64,000 nt of DNA from Mariniblastus sp. (GCA_028823415.1 JAPKBL010000008.1:1-64000); one strand, 5' to 3'. Shown: positions 50,146 through 59,441, numbered from the stretch's first letter. Notes: generated by a model from the letters alone, not told the origin. A program made the numbers and translations.

Positions 50146-50772
50146 TTACTTCTCGTCAGACAGCCGTTTCCGTGAGGAGCGCTCCGATTTTTGCTTCAAC
50201 TCATTTTCGTCCATTTTTTTGATCGTTCCAAAAAGATGGCCACCGACGCCTCCGCCTTGCCCAAGATGAGCCCAAGTTCCGGCGTACTGCCCACTACGAA
50301 CCAAGACCCTCGCATCAAACGTTCCAAATCCGGGAAAAGTGACCCGATCGACTGTAATCACCGGCGTTCCACCAGCAAATTTTATCTCTATCGGCGGCAA
50401 GGGAAGCGTGGCGTCTTTCCCACCATATTTGATCCGGGCGATCAGATTCCAGTTATCGCCAACTGCACCCTTTTCTGCCTTGATGATCTCGTAGGTTTCC
50501 GTCTGATTCCCTTTGACCCCTGTCATCGTAAACTGACCCGTCCACTTGGTCCCTGTCAGATATTTTGCCAACTTATCATTCAGGGCTTTGGTTTCTGCCG
50601 CAGTCGGTGACACTTGCGCAACTACCGCGGGTTTTGATTCAGGCCGAGCGGTTGCATCCTGCCCCCAACCTTCAGCTGGAACTCTCAAAGTCCCAAAAAC
50701 CGCAAACAACACGCAGGCAAGCAGCCATCGAGAAGAGTAAACAGACCTTGAATTGCATTTCCGAAAAACCAT
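50146..50772 (-). CDS. Secreted protein of unknown function
   Basis: I use the ATG at 50772 because TTGGAGGGGAATT precedes it; the frame is open 36 codons further up but non-coding in look. The 208-residue precursor has a signal segment (SSRWLLACVLFAVFGTLRV, perhaps cleaved near AEG). A beta-rich domain then runs from about 68 to 190, starting KLAKYLTGTKWTGQFTMTG, with later GTPVITVDRVTFPGFGTF. The last 15 residues are basic. I recognise no family. It is convergent with the isochorismatase-like gene. Confidence 0.65.
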   Translation of the reverse strand: MVFRKCNSRSVYSSRWLLACVLFAVFGTLRVPAEGWGQDATARPESKPAVVAQVSPTAAETKALNDKLAKYLTGTKWTGQFTMTGVKGNQTETYEIIKAEKGAVGDNWNLIARIKYGGKDATLPLPPIEIKFAGGTPVITVDRVTFPGFGTFDARVLVRSGQYAGTWAHLGQGGGVGGHLFGTIKKMDENELKQKSERSSRKRLSDEK

Positions 50773-51074
50773 AATTCCCCTCCAATAACAGTATTCCCCA
50801 CTTGCCCTGCAAGATAACTGGCGATCCCGCCGGCAACTCACCACTGCCTCTATCTTAGTGAGATCCAGCAATAATGACATGGGATCGTTGAATTCTTAAC
50901 CCAAATCGGTCAGGGAAAACTCAATTTTGTAATCCTTCCATCCCTCGGCAACAGATCCTCCAACCCGCCATTTCGACTGGTGTTGATCAAATCCCGCAGC
51001 CCATCTAAGCTACGCAATCAAACCTCAGGGAAACCTGTTTTTTTCATTGAATCATTCGCGCGAAGGAGTTGCGT

Positions 51075-51833
51075 GTGTTCGTCGCCGCTACCACCCAGTG
51101 CTTTCCAAATCGTCCTTTGGACAGCGCCATAGAAAAGCTGGCAGATCTTGAGTTTTCACACATCGAGATTAGCATCCATGAAGACAGTGAGCATATCAAA
51201 CCGTCCGAGGTCGTTTCGGATATGGCGGGATGCTACGACAAAATTAATTCAACTCGCCGGCTCACCGTCACAGGCCTCAGCCTAGACATTGTGGACGAAG
51301 GCGAAGAGTACTTTCAAACATTTATCAAATGCTGTGAGTTAGCAAAACTCTCAAAGATAGTAACGCTCACGGTTCCCTCTGGGGAACACGGAACGCCCTT
51401 TAATGAGGAAGTAGAACGTTATAAGCGACTGGTAAAAATCGCCGAACAACACGGCGTACGCGTTGCGATGCGTTCAAAGGTCGGCAACATCTCCGCCGAC
51501 CCGGATACGGTTTCGGTAATCTGTGGACACGTCAAAGGCCTTGGGCTATCGCTCGACCCTAGCCATTACCACTTCGGTCAACCACCGGAGGTTGCGACCT
51601 ATGAAAAACTCATGGGATACGTTCATAACGTTTACTTGCGAGACTCGACCCCCGACAATTTACAAGTACGGGTAGGTCAAGGAATCATCGAATACGGAAA
51701 ATTAATTAATCTGCTCCGTAAGGCTGGATACGATCGCGCCTTGTGCGTTGACATTCAACCCGACCCCGAATTAGATCACGACGGTGAGCTCCGAAAGCTG
51801 AGACTATTGCTCGAGAGCTTGATCATGGTTTAA
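51075..51833 (+). CDS. Sugar phosphate isomerase/epimerase-like TIM barrel
   Basis: The GTG at 51075 lies six bases from AAGGAG (51063-51068), while the TTG at 51069 would touch the ribosome site, so I choose the GTG. The 252-residue protein has the AP-endonuclease-2/xylose-isomerase-like barrel: HIEISIHEDSEHI, VTGLSLDIVDEGEEY, GLSLDPSHYHFGQP and RALCVDIQPDPELDHDG. The Asp/His/Glu positions fit metal ligands. The substrate is unknown. Two hairpins follow: a perfect palindrome at 51838-51851 and the terminator at 51871. Confidence 0.8.
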   Translation: MFVAATTQCFPNRPLDSAIEKLADLEFSHIEISIHEDSEHIKPSEVVSDMAGCYDKINSTRRLTVTGLSLDIVDEGEEYFQTFIKCCELAKLSKIVTLTVPSGEHGTPFNEEVERYKRLVKIAEQHGVRVAMRSKVGNISADPDTVSVICGHVKGLGLSLDPSHYHFGQPPEVATYEKLMGYVHNVYLRDSTPDNLQVRVGQGIIEYGKLINLLRKAGYDRALCVDIQPDPELDHDGELRKLRLLLESLIMV

Positions 51834-51870
51834 GTTCCCGCGTTAACGCGGACTCATCATCTATCGACAG

Positions 51871-51901
51871 AAACACGCGACTCATCATCGCGTGTTTTTT
51901 T
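51871..51901 (+). terminator. Intrinsic terminator
   Basis: A stem AAACACGCGA/TCGCGTGTTT with loop CTCATCA merges into a T run. A second perfect palindrome CCGCGTTAACGCGG sits just upstream at 51838-51851. The structure separates the TIM-barrel gene from the convergent RNase D gene and could also slow transcription from that side. Confidence 0.88.
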
Positions 51902-51905
51902 ATGA

Positions 51906-53105
51906 CTACTTTGCACCATCAAGGTACTCAAGAGACAGCGGCTGGTCTGACTTTGGATTCCCAACGCGAATTCCAACTGAGCCATCCAACACGCGATCGA
52001 TTAATTGCCCAACAATCTCAGCACGCCACCCAATTGCTAAAGCAGGAGGGGAATTCAGTTCGATCATTCCCAATCGCCACGCCGCCATTGTGCGAACATC
52101 TTGTGAGGTTCCAACAATATTTGGCGCGATACTCTCTGTCTTACAGACAACGGCCAATGCAGTTGTCAAAAACTGCCCCAGCAACCCCAGGTTCATTGTT
52201 TTTCCCCTTGGCATTTTCTTGGGGCACTCACGATCAGAGAGCTGATTAGCCGCTTCAATCGCTTCCGAAATCGGCTCGACCATGTTTTTTGAAACACGAT
52301 GATCGAACCCTCGAATCGCTTTCATGCGACTGACTTCGGGTGTGCCGCGTTTGGCAAGCTCGACCAACAAATCGTCAGGCAAAATACGCTTGGCCGCTCG
52401 ATTCTTTTTCTCGGCCTCTTTATCTCGGGCAATCCACAATTCCCTCACGATTGCCAACGCGCGGCGATTCAGATTTGAAATCCCCGCTACCCGCTCCCAC
52501 TGAGGCTCATTCTCCGTTTTTTCCAATGAAGTCTGCCAAATATCCATTTCCGCTTCGAACCATGACATTCGGTCTAAATTGTTTAAGTTAGTCGATACGA
52601 CATCGAAGAGCCCCTTCAAATGTGTCACATCCGATAACGCGTAATCGATCTGTCGCTGCGACAAAGGTCGCCTCATCCAATCCGTACGCGTCTCCCCTTT
52701 ATCCACTCTCGTTCCCAACAGCCGAGAAACCAAATTGCCGTACGACGCCGGATACTCCAAACCGGTCATACCGGCTCCCAATTGTACATCGAACAATTTT
52801 TTGGGACGACGACCGCAAGCTCGGTAGCAAAACATGAACTCTTCTCGGGCAGCATGCACGACCGTTACATGATCGCCCTCTACAAGCAAGTTCCAAAACG
52901 GTGAAATATCCTTGACCGCAAGCGTATCAATAATCGCGTAACGCCCGTCAGCAGCCACCTGTACCAGACACAATTGTGGTCGGTACCTACTTTCCGATAC
53001 AAACTCAGTATCAAACCCAATAAATTCGCAACCACGAACGGCTTCGCAAAAATCGATCAATCCCTGATCCGTCGTGATGTGCTCGAATTCAATTCCGTTT
53101 TGCAT
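51906..53105 (-). CDS. rnd: Ribonuclease D
   Basis: This 399-residue protein has the DEDDy 3'-5' exonuclease domain (about 1-180): Asp and Glu in FDTEFVSESRYRPQL, VVHAAREEFMF, DKGETRTDWMRRPL and the Tyr-containing YALSDVTHL. The third metal ligand is Glu (REE) where E. coli RNase D has Asp (SED). HRDC-like helical domains follow (about 210-395). The enzyme trims the 3' ends of tRNA precursors and other structured RNAs. The length is slightly above that of E. coli RNase D (375). It starts at an ATG. Confidence 0.93.
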   Translation of the reverse strand: MQNGIEFEHITTDQGLIDFCEAVRGCEFIGFDTEFVSESRYRPQLCLVQVAADGRYAIIDTLAVKDISPFWNLLVEGDHVTVVHAAREEFMFCYRACGRRPKKLFDVQLGAGMTGLEYPASYGNLVSRLLGTRVDKGETRTDWMRRPLSQRQIDYALSDVTHLKGLFDVVSTNLNNLDRMSWFEAEMDIWQTSLEKTENEPQWERVAGISNLNRRALAIVRELWIARDKEAEKKNRAAKRILPDDLLVELAKRGTPEVSRMKAIRGFDHRVSKNMVEPISEAIEAANQLSDRECPKKMPRGKTMNLGLLGQFLTTALAVVCKTESIAPNIVGTSQDVRTMAAWRLGMIELNSPPALAIGWRAEIVGQLIDRVLDGSVGIRVGNPKSDQPLSLEYLDGAK

Positions 53106-53361
53106 TTTTTCTCGAGGTAATTGGAGAAATGAGTTATGATGGCGGTGACGAGCAGAAGTTTCGCGATTATCCGTTCTGGCTTATAACCTATCGTCTCAAT
53201 CGAACTTTGACCACTCCCGTCTCGCGCGTGAATCTCGGTCTATCGAGACAGAGCTTGCGGTTCGCGACTTCCCTCCGACTCCAAACCTGTTTTGATAATC
53301 GCCCAATGATCACCACGTCCTGCCCTGTTAAACACCTACACGATTAGCACGGAGATATATT

Positions 53362-54096
53362 TTGGCACAGCTACTGGTCAGTATTCGTGACACCGCAGAA
53401 GCGGAGAGGATCAATCACTGCGACGTCGCGATTGTCGACGTGAAAGAACCGACGCGAGGATCGCTGGGGGCGGCGACTCCAAAAATGCTCGAATCGATTT
53501 CCCAAGTCATTACACAGCCCCAAACACTCAGTTTTGCCGCCGGTGAACTCTCGGACTGGCTCTCTCCCAATGGACAATCCTTAAACCAATCACCCGGCAA
53601 ATATTACGAAAGTGTTTGGAACAGGTTCGATTTCATCAAGCTCGGCCTGGCGGGGATAGGCAAGGAAAATCATCACTGGCAGACACCGCTGCAACTATTT
53701 TTTGATGAAATACCAAAGAGTGGCAAAACAAAACCCGTCGTTGTCTCCTACCTTGACTTCCAATCCAGCCAATCGCCTTCCCCACGCGAGTTGATCGATT
53801 TCGCGAACTCTCTTGATGACTGCTCCACTATTTTGTTCGACACTTTCCGCAAATCCAAAAATTCAATTGCCTTCCATAGTCAGCTTGAACTGACGGATCT
53901 TATCGCGAAAGCAAAATCCCAAGGGCTTACCACTGTTTTAGCCGGTTCAATTACGGCGGAAAGCTTGCCAACTGCCTTAATATCTAAACCCGATTTTATT
54001 GGTGTCCGGGGCGCCGTTTGTGATTCCCAGCGAACCGGTACTATTAATACAAATCGGGTTAATAAATTTGCTCGGGCTTTACAACAGCCGAACTAG
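53362..54096 (+). CDS. mfnB: (5-formylfuran-3-yl)methyl phosphate synthase-like protein (MfnB family)
   Basis: The TTG at 53362 follows GGAG and gives a 244-residue protein. The start LLVSIRDTAEAERINHCDVA and IVDVKEPTRGSLGA match MfnB, which joins two glyceraldehyde 3-phosphate units in methanofuran biosynthesis. Lys28, Lys93 (FIKLGLAG) and Asp160 (LFDTF) sit where the archaeal enzyme has its active-site Lys27, Lys85 and Asp151, by recall-based alignment. Planctomycetes are known to carry tetrahydromethanopterin-linked C1 genes, so a methylofuran-type carrier is plausible. No other mfn gene is adjacent. The assignment by motif is good; the metabolic role is inferred. Confidence 0.82.
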   Translation: MAQLLVSIRDTAEAERINHCDVAIVDVKEPTRGSLGAATPKMLESISQVITQPQTLSFAAGELSDWLSPNGQSLNQSPGKYYESVWNRFDFIKLGLAGIGKENHHWQTPLQLFFDEIPKSGKTKPVVVSYLDFQSSQSPSPRELIDFANSLDDCSTILFDTFRKSKNSIAFHSQLELTDLIAKAKSQGLTTVLAGSITAESLPTALISKPDFIGVRGAVCDSQRTGTINTNRVNKFARALQQPN

Positions 54097-54169
54097 AATC
54101 CTTTGCTAAAAAAGTGAAATTCGAATTGAAACGGATTTTAAAAAAAACGCCTGTTCGCGCAGAAAATTG

Positions 54170-54236
54170 TTGACATTGTAGCGAACGGCCTCATATTGGT
54201 TCAGATACGCGAGAGGCAAGGCGTGCCTCCGTTTTT
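54170..54236 (+). promoter_or_regulatory. Candidate promoter followed by a terminator-like hairpin
   Basis: TTGACA at 54170-54175 is a perfect -35 box. CATATT at 54192-54197 is a 4-of-6 -10 box, 16 bases away. Some 15 bases later, GAGGCA/TGCCTC (54213-54229) forms a hairpin followed two bases on by five T residues (54232-54236). A transcript starting near 54204 would meet a terminator-like structure almost at once, 180 bases ahead of the small gene at 54415. It could be an attenuator or a small RNA. No other gene is seen in 54097-54414. Confidence 0.4.
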
Positions 54237-54414
54237 CGAAAACTGAATCCTCCAAATATTTTCATTAAGTGGATCTTTCGTAGACTGCCGGCGTTGGATT
54301 GCCACGAAATTGAAACTTGATAATAACCGGTCAGCTCAAAACAACTTATACGTGGATGGCTTTATAGGCAGCAATGTCACAATTCGTAGCGATTGATCTA
54401 GAAAGGAATTTGTT

Positions 54415-54624
54415 GTGCCAGAATCGGTATTAGAAGCAATCAGACACGGACAATGGGACTTTGAGCCAAGTGATGTAGACGAGGAAGAGTACAACTGCAC
54501 CGCCGCTCTTCCAGGTTCAAATGAAAAAATAACCGCGCTCGCAGAACGAGCCGAAGAGGGTCTACCGCTCTGGCACCCAGCTGACCGAAGAAGCTTCGAC
54601 GACTCAGAGGACGCTTACCAGTAG
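54415..54624 (+). CDS. Small acidic protein of unknown function
   Basis: The GTG at 54415 follows AAAGGAATT at a good distance. The 69-residue product MPESVLEAIRHGQWDFEPSD is acidic (DVDEEEY), with ALPGSNEKITALAERAEEGL and LPLWHPADRRSF near its end. I recall similar short proteins in planctomycetes, without function. No motif for DNA binding or catalysis is seen. The strong upstream promoter candidate supports expression. Confidence 0.65.
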   Translation: MPESVLEAIRHGQWDFEPSDVDEEEYNCTAALPGSNEKITALAERAEEGLPLWHPADRRSFDDSEDAYQ

Positions 54625-55086
54625 TTTCTTCGCAACCTTTCTTTCGATTAAATCCTCAGATCATTTGAACATTGCAATTTCATTCCGCTTCTGAGGTTCA
54701 AGTGCGGACTTTTGCGCCTCTAGAAATGACTGACATCCTCGCTCCTCATGGAATCGTCAGCCGTCCTACCCGACCGGTCCATTGCCCCCAAGGCTCGCCT
54801 TCAATGGGAGCCGTTGCTGCGACGAGTCCGGCAATCACCCTGCATTGGCAAACCAACCGTAAGCGCCTGAGCAACTAGAAAACGAGATCCCTGCTGAGCC
54901 GATCTTACTGAGAGAACCAGAAGGAAAGCAGCCGTAAAAAAGTGTTGCAGACAACCGTCTCCACTTCCTAAACCAAGCTTGGTTCGCTACAAAGTTATCG
55001 TATTCATCGAACCTGCGGCAACTGCTTAAGGTCTCACGCGTGTTGAACGAGTATTATCCGTAGCTATTAATTGTAATGAGAGTCAA
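54625..55086. other. Intergenic region, no gene supported
   Basis: These 462 bases hold only short frames, none with a strong ribosome site or recognisable motif. A 40-codon frame starting at 54748 could be a remnant but cannot be assigned. The promoter of the next gene should be within it. Confidence 0.35.
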
Positions 55087-55398
55087 ATGGCGAAATTTAA
55101 TGTCGCTGTGGCGCATGGTGTACCGCGGCAAACTGCAGTAACGAAACTACGAAGTTTTGCGGATCAAATTCGTGACGACTCGGCTATCGAAGTCTCTGAC
55201 GTCAAAGAGACCTGGGACGACGATGGCAATCTAGAATTTTCATTCAAGGCGATGGGAATGACTATTTCGGGCACTATGACGGTTTGTGAAAACAACGTCA
55301 CGGTTGCCGGCACAATTCCCTTTGCTGCACTCCCCTTCCGAGGTGCAATCGAAAGTCAAATCGCCGATAAAATTCGCGATGCGATTGGACAACCCTGA
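55087..55398 (+). CDS. Polyhydroxyalkanoic-acid-system family protein (PHA_gran_rgn)
   Basis: This 103-residue protein matches the small PHA granule family (PF09650) along its length. Blocks are MAKFNVAVAHGVPRQTAVTK, WDDDGNLEFSFKAMGMTISG and TMTVCENNVTVAGTIP, then FAALPFRGAIESQIADKI. The family is often found next to PHA genes, but no PHA synthase is here. It might bind lipid or granule surfaces. The role in this cell is inferred. Confidence 0.8.
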   Translation: MAKFNVAVAHGVPRQTAVTKLRSFADQIRDDSAIEVSDVKETWDDDGNLEFSFKAMGMTISGTMTVCENNVTVAGTIPFAALPFRGAIESQIADKIRDAIGQP

Positions 55399-55430
55399 GA
55401 CCATTCTGAAAGCAAAATCCTGAGGTTCGC

Positions 55431-55829
55431 TCATCGCCCCCGAAGGCGATGGCTATCAATCAGTGATTTAACAGTTTCTGGGTCCGGAATCCCCGCCACG
55501 CAAATTTCCATTCCACTCTGTCCGGCACTCGAAACACCAATCGTGCCAGTTCCGAAAATTCTCTGAAACAGCGTCTGCTTGAGTTGCACGTTTCGAACAT
55601 CTTGATGCCACACTTCCGTGATCGACTTTGACAAAATCCCTCGCCGAAGTCGCGTGCGTTCGCTACTGACCGTCAACGTTGTCCCTTTGCACTGCACCCA
55701 CCAAAGAAAAAATATGACAAAACCGACTAGGAATACGCATAGCAAACACGTGACGACAAATTCGACAGGACGATTGCGAAACATCGAAGGATGCTGTTCA
55801 TAATATATTTCTTCGTTAAGAATTTTCAT
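55431..55829 (-). CDS. PH-domain (YdbT/bPH2-like) membrane protein
   Basis: I use the ATG at 55829; a GTG one codon before it is possible. The 132-residue protein has a basic-acidic N-terminus, one transmembrane helix (VVTCLLCVFLVGFVIFFLWW) and a bacterial PH-like domain. The family pattern is GTTLTVSSERTRLRRGILSK, then EVWHQDVRNVQLKQTLFQRI and FGTGTIGVSSAG. The relatives YdbS/YdbT are of unknown role, possibly lipid or envelope stress. A tandem 16-bp duplication with -10-like boxes lies 28 bases upstream. Confidence 0.82.
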   Translation of the reverse strand: MKILNEEIYYEQHPSMFRNRPVEFVVTCLLCVFLVGFVIFFLWWVQCKGTTLTVSSERTRLRRGILSKSITEVWHQDVRNVQLKQTLFQRIFGTGTIGVSSAGQSGMEICVAGIPDPETVKSLIDSHRLRGR

Positions 55830-55856
55830 CACTCAAAAAAGGGAAAGAGGCATTAA

Positions 55857-55888
55857 ATTTTGGAGAGTTATAATTTTGGAGAGTTATA
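55857..55888 (-). repeat. Perfect tandem duplication of 16 bp with two -10-like boxes
   Basis: ATTTTGGAGAGTTATA occurs twice in direct succession. On the minus strand each copy reads TATAACTCTCC, so a near-consensus -10 box (TATAAC) is duplicated upstream of the PH-domain gene. No good -35 box at 16-18 bases was found for either copy. It may be a recent slippage event in a promoter. Confidence 0.85.
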
Positions 55889-55988
55889 CACGGTTTGCCA
55901 AAATCTCAGCGGGGAAACCGCGAGGAACCGTTTAGCTATTCGTTCCAGCAAGAAGAATGTTGCCGTGTTTTAAAATTTAACCCATAAT

Positions 55989-57521
55989 TCAGCAATCGCC
56001 CCAAAGCTCCTGTCCCACCAAGTCTCCCAAACACCTACCGTTGACAAGATTCTGAGAAACCCATCGAATGTCCTGATCAAAAGGACGATCCTGATCATAA
56101 AATGGAATTGCCTCCCTCAGTCGCTTAAAAACTGTGGTTAATTTCGGACTGGTTTTCAGCGGGCGTCGAAACTCAATCCCCTGACAGGCCGCGAGTAGTT
56201 CAATCGCGATGATCTTTTCAGCGTTCAAATTCATCGGCCCCAGCCGCCTCGCCGCATAGGTTGCCATGCTAACGTGGTCTTCTTGATTTGCACTCGTAGG
56301 TATACTGTCCACGCTTACCGAATTTGCCAAATGTTTATTTTCGCTGACCAACGCAGCAGCTGTCACCTGAGGCATCATGAATCCCGAATTCAATCCACCA
56401 TCTTTAATCAGAAACGACGGCAGCTCGCTTAGATGCTGATCAATTAACAACGCAATTCTGCGCTCCGAAAGTGAACCAACTTCAGCAATCGCGTTGGCTA
56501 ACATGTCTGCAACCATCGCCACCGGTTGAGCATGAAAGTTGCCCCCTGATAAAATCTCCCCTCCCTCAAAAAAGACGAGTGGGTTGTCAGAAACTGCGTT
56601 CGCCTCATCCAACAACAGTTCTTGCACGTGGCGAATAGAACTTAGACAGGCTCCCATCACTTGCGGCTGACAGCGCAACGAATAGGGATCCTGAACTCGG
56701 CTGCAATCGAGATGTGAATGACGAATCTCGCTATCCTCTAATAATTCACGGTAGAGCCGCGCACAGTCCTTCTGAGCCTGGTGGTTTCGAATTTCATGAA
56801 TTCGTCGGTCAAACGGTGTATCACTGCCTTTGGCCGCATCGACAGACATTGCACCGGCAACGACGGCAGCCGAAAATAATTTCTGGGCATCAAACAATCC
56901 AGCCAGTGCCAACGCAGTCGAAACCTGCGTGCCGTTAATTAATGCCAAACCTTCTTTTGGCCCAAGTACCAACGGACGGATATCAAACCGATTTAATGCG
57001 TCCATTGCCGGAATGACGTCACCCTTTACTCGCACCGTCCCTTCGCCAATCAAAGCGAGGCTCATATGCGCCAAAGGTGCCAAGTCTCCGCTGGCACCTA
57101 CCGAACCTTGCGATGGAATACATGGCAAAACACCGGCATTCAAACAACTCACTAACGATTCGATTACAGCCGGACGCACGCCAGAAAAACCTCGGGCAAG
57201 ACTCGCCAGTTTAATCAACATAATCAACCTGACCACTGAGTCATCGAGCAACTCCCCCACCCCCGCACAATGTGAGCGGACGAGATTGAGCTGCAATTGA
57301 GCAAGATCAGCAGCCGGTATTCGTTGATGGGCAAGTAGGCCAAACCCAGTATTCAAGCCGTAAACCGACTCACCAGAGTCAAGCAGGGCCAGCACAACCT
57401 GATGAGATCGATTCACATCCCCCCAGCATTGCTCTGCCATTTGAATCTCAATCGGCCCTTCAAAAGCCGACATCAGAATTTTCCGAGAAAGTTCACCCGG
57501 TTGAATACAAAATTTCTGCAT
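55989..57521 (-). CDS. hutH: Histidine ammonia-lyase
   Basis: I place the start at the ATG at 57521, with GGTGGA upstream; the frame is open 43 codons further up, which would run toward hutU. The 510-residue product is the standard length. It carries the Ala-Ser-Gly triplet that forms the MIO cofactor (SVGASGDLAPLAHMSLAL), plus VYGLNTGFGLLAHQRI and NQEDHVSMATYAARRL. It removes ammonia from histidine to give urocanate, the first step of the Hut pathway. hutU precedes it by 83 bases on the same strand. Confidence 0.97.
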   Translation of the reverse strand: MQKFCIQPGELSRKILMSAFEGPIEIQMAEQCWGDVNRSHQVVLALLDSGESVYGLNTGFGLLAHQRIPAADLAQLQLNLVRSHCAGVGELLDDSVVRLIMLIKLASLARGFSGVRPAVIESLVSCLNAGVLPCIPSQGSVGASGDLAPLAHMSLALIGEGTVRVKGDVIPAMDALNRFDIRPLVLGPKEGLALINGTQVSTALALAGLFDAQKLFSAAVVAGAMSVDAAKGSDTPFDRRIHEIRNHQAQKDCARLYRELLEDSEIRHSHLDCSRVQDPYSLRCQPQVMGACLSSIRHVQELLLDEANAVSDNPLVFFEGGEILSGGNFHAQPVAMVADMLANAIAEVGSLSERRIALLIDQHLSELPSFLIKDGGLNSGFMMPQVTAAALVSENKHLANSVSVDSIPTSANQEDHVSMATYAARRLGPMNLNAEKIIAIELLAACQGIEFRRPLKTSPKLTTVFKRLREAIPFYDQDRPFDQDIRWVSQNLVNGRCLGDLVGQELWGDC

Positions 57522-57604
57522 CAGTTCATTCCACCGAAAAAAATTGAAGCGTAAATCAAATGGAGTGCAGTTCACAAATTCACCGCACTCAGGCAAACCG
57601 CCGG

Positions 57605-59266
57605 CTAGTCCTTCACCATTGGCAACTTTAAATTCTTGTCTTTGGCACACTGAATTGCTTCCGGATAACCAGCATCCGCATGTCGCATCACCCCGGTCGC
57701 CGGATCGTTAAAGAGCACTCTGGCAATTCTTCGGTCTGCATCCTCGGTTCCATCACAAACGATAACGGTCCCGGAATGCTGAGAAAACCCCATCCCGACA
57801 CCACCACCATGATGCAAACTGACCCAGGTCGCACCGCTTGCCGTATTTAAAAGCGCATTTAATAAGGGCCAGTCCGAAACAGCATCCGATCCATCCTTCA
57901 TCGACTCCGTTTCACGGTTAGGGCTGGCCACCGAACCTGAATCTAAATGGTCTCTTCCAACCACGATCGGCGCCGAAACCTCTCCTTTTCGCACCATTTC
58001 ATTGAATGCCAAACCAAGACGATCTCGATCCCCCAACCCTACCCAGCAAATCCGAGCAGGCAGTCCTTGAAACTGAATACGCTTCCGCGCCATATCAAGC
58101 CATTGATGAAGATGCGGATCATCGGGAATCAGTTCTTTGACTCTTTGATCGGTCGCATAAATATCTTCCGGATCGCCGGATAATGCTGCCCATCGAAACG
58201 GCCCGATCCCCTCGCAAAATAAAGGACGAATGTAAGCTGGCACAAAACCGGGGAAATCAAATGCCTCTTCCAATCCCATTTCCAACGCCACCTGCCGAAT
58301 GTTATTCCCATAGTCGAACACTGTTATCCCGCGACGGTGGAATTCTAGCATTGCCTCCACATGAATCTTCATGGACTGCTTCGCAGCCAAAGTCACCGAG
58401 TCAGGACGCTCGAGCCTTGCCGTAGCGGCCTCGGAAAGACTCCAACCAGCTGGCAAGTAACCGTTGAGCGGGTCATGGGCAGACGTTTGATCGGTGACTG
58501 CATCCGGACGAATCTCGCGGCGAACCATCTCCGGTAAAATCTCGGCCGCATTACCCAGAAGCCCAACCGAAACAGGCTTTCCATCCTCAATCGACTGGTT
58601 GATTAAAACCAAGGCCTCGTCAATCGTATTTGCTTTGTGATCGACGTAACCTGTTGCCAGTCGTTTATCAATCCGAGACTCATCACATTCAATCGCGAGA
58701 ATAGAAGCTCCAGCCATCGTCGCGGCCAACGTCTGAGCCCCTCCCATTCCACCAAGTCCCGACGTCAAAATCCACCTTCCAGATAAATCCCCGTTGAAAT
58801 GAACCTTGCCCATCGAAACAAATGTTTCATAGGTTCCCTGAACAATTCCCTGACTGCCAATGTAAATCCAAGATCCAGCGGTCATCTGACCGTACATCAT
58901 CAATCCGGCTTTATCGAGTTCGTGAAAGTGCTCCCAAGTCGCCCAACGGGGTACTAAATTACTGTTTGCAATCAGCACCCGGGGTGCATCCTCGTGCGTG
59001 CGAAACACCCCTACCGGCTTTCCCGATTGAACCAATAACGTTTCATCTCGCTCTAATGAACGTAGCGAGTTGACGATTTCGTCGAAACATTCCCAATTAC
59101 GCGCCGCCTTTCCAATTCCACCGTAGACAACTAACTCATCTGGATTCTCCGCAACGTTGGGATCAAGATTGTTCATCAACATCCGCATGGGAGCCTCGGC
59201 AAGCCAGTGCTTACAACTGATTGTGGATCCTACAGGGGACTGAACCACTCGACTCTTCGTTTTCAT
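57605..59266 (-). CDS. hutU: Urocanate hydratase
   Basis: This 553-residue NAD+-dependent enzyme adds water to urocanate to give imidazolonepropionate. Blocks include [58 protein letters not shown] and the NAD-binding [16 protein letters not shown]. The C-terminal [11 protein letters not shown] and [15 protein letters not shown] are typical. It shares a divergent intergenic region with hutI, and lies upstream of hutH. Confidence 0.98.
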   Translation of the reverse strand: MKTKSRVVQSPVGSTISCKHWLAEAPMRMLMNNLDPNVAENPDELVVYGGIGKAARNWECFDEIVNSLRSLERDETLLVQSGKPVGVFRTHEDAPRVLIANSNLVPRWATWEHFHELDKAGLMMYGQMTAGSWIYIGSQGIVQGTYETFVSMGKVHFNGDLSGRWILTSGLGGMGGAQTLAATMAGASILAIECDESRIDKRLATGYVDHKANTIDEALVLINQSIEDGKPVSVGLLGNAAEILPEMVRREIRPDAVTDQTSAHDPLNGYLPAGWSLSEAATARLERPDSVTLAAKQSMKIHVEAMLEFHRRGITVFDYGNNIRQVALEMGLEEAFDFPGFVPAYIRPLFCEGIGPFRWAALSGDPEDIYATDQRVKELIPDDPHLHQWLDMARKRIQFQGLPARICWVGLGDRDRLGLAFNEMVRKGEVSAPIVVGRDHLDSGSVASPNRETESMKDGSDAVSDWPLLNALLNTASGATWVSLHHGGGVGMGFSQHSGTVIVCDGTEDADRRIARVLFNDPATGVMRHADAGYPEAIQCAKDKNLKLPMVKD

Positions 59267-59406
59267 ATTTATCTATCCCAACAATTTCAACTCAATAATT
59301 TCATTGCATTTATAGTGATTTCGACGACTCCCCGCCAACTCGTCCCAACAAAAGACTAAACTACATGTTCACGAAGTGGACAACCCGATTCAGGTGTTTC
59401 ACCATC

Positions 59407-59441
59407 TAAACATGGTTCGATATTGTTTAGTGTGTAAACAA
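59407..59441. promoter_or_regulatory. Candidate hut operator between divergent hut arms
   Basis: The 19-bp palindrome TTGTTTAGTGTGTAAACAA (59423-59441, arms of seven bases) is perfect. A further half-site TAAACA lies at 59407-59412, giving three TAAACA/TGTTTA half-sites in 35 bases. They lie in the 254-base region shared by hutU (minus) and hutI (plus). The shape suits a dimeric repressor or activator of the HutC type, but the sequence differs from what I recall for HutC sites, and no regulator gene is in the window. Confidence 0.55.

Noticed and set aside
51838-51851. Palindrome CCGCGTTAACGCGG as a protein-binding site
   Set aside because: It sits directly after a stop codon and before a terminator, so an RNA 3'-end structure is the simpler reading.
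53129-53347. Plus-strand frame of 72 codons ahead of the mfnB-like gene
   Set aside because: A GGAG lies too close to the ATG and the protein has no recognisable feature.
54672-54878. Frame of 68 codons (and a 40-codon frame from 54748)
   Set aside because: No ribosome site, motif or conserved look; possibly remnants but unprovable from sequence alone.
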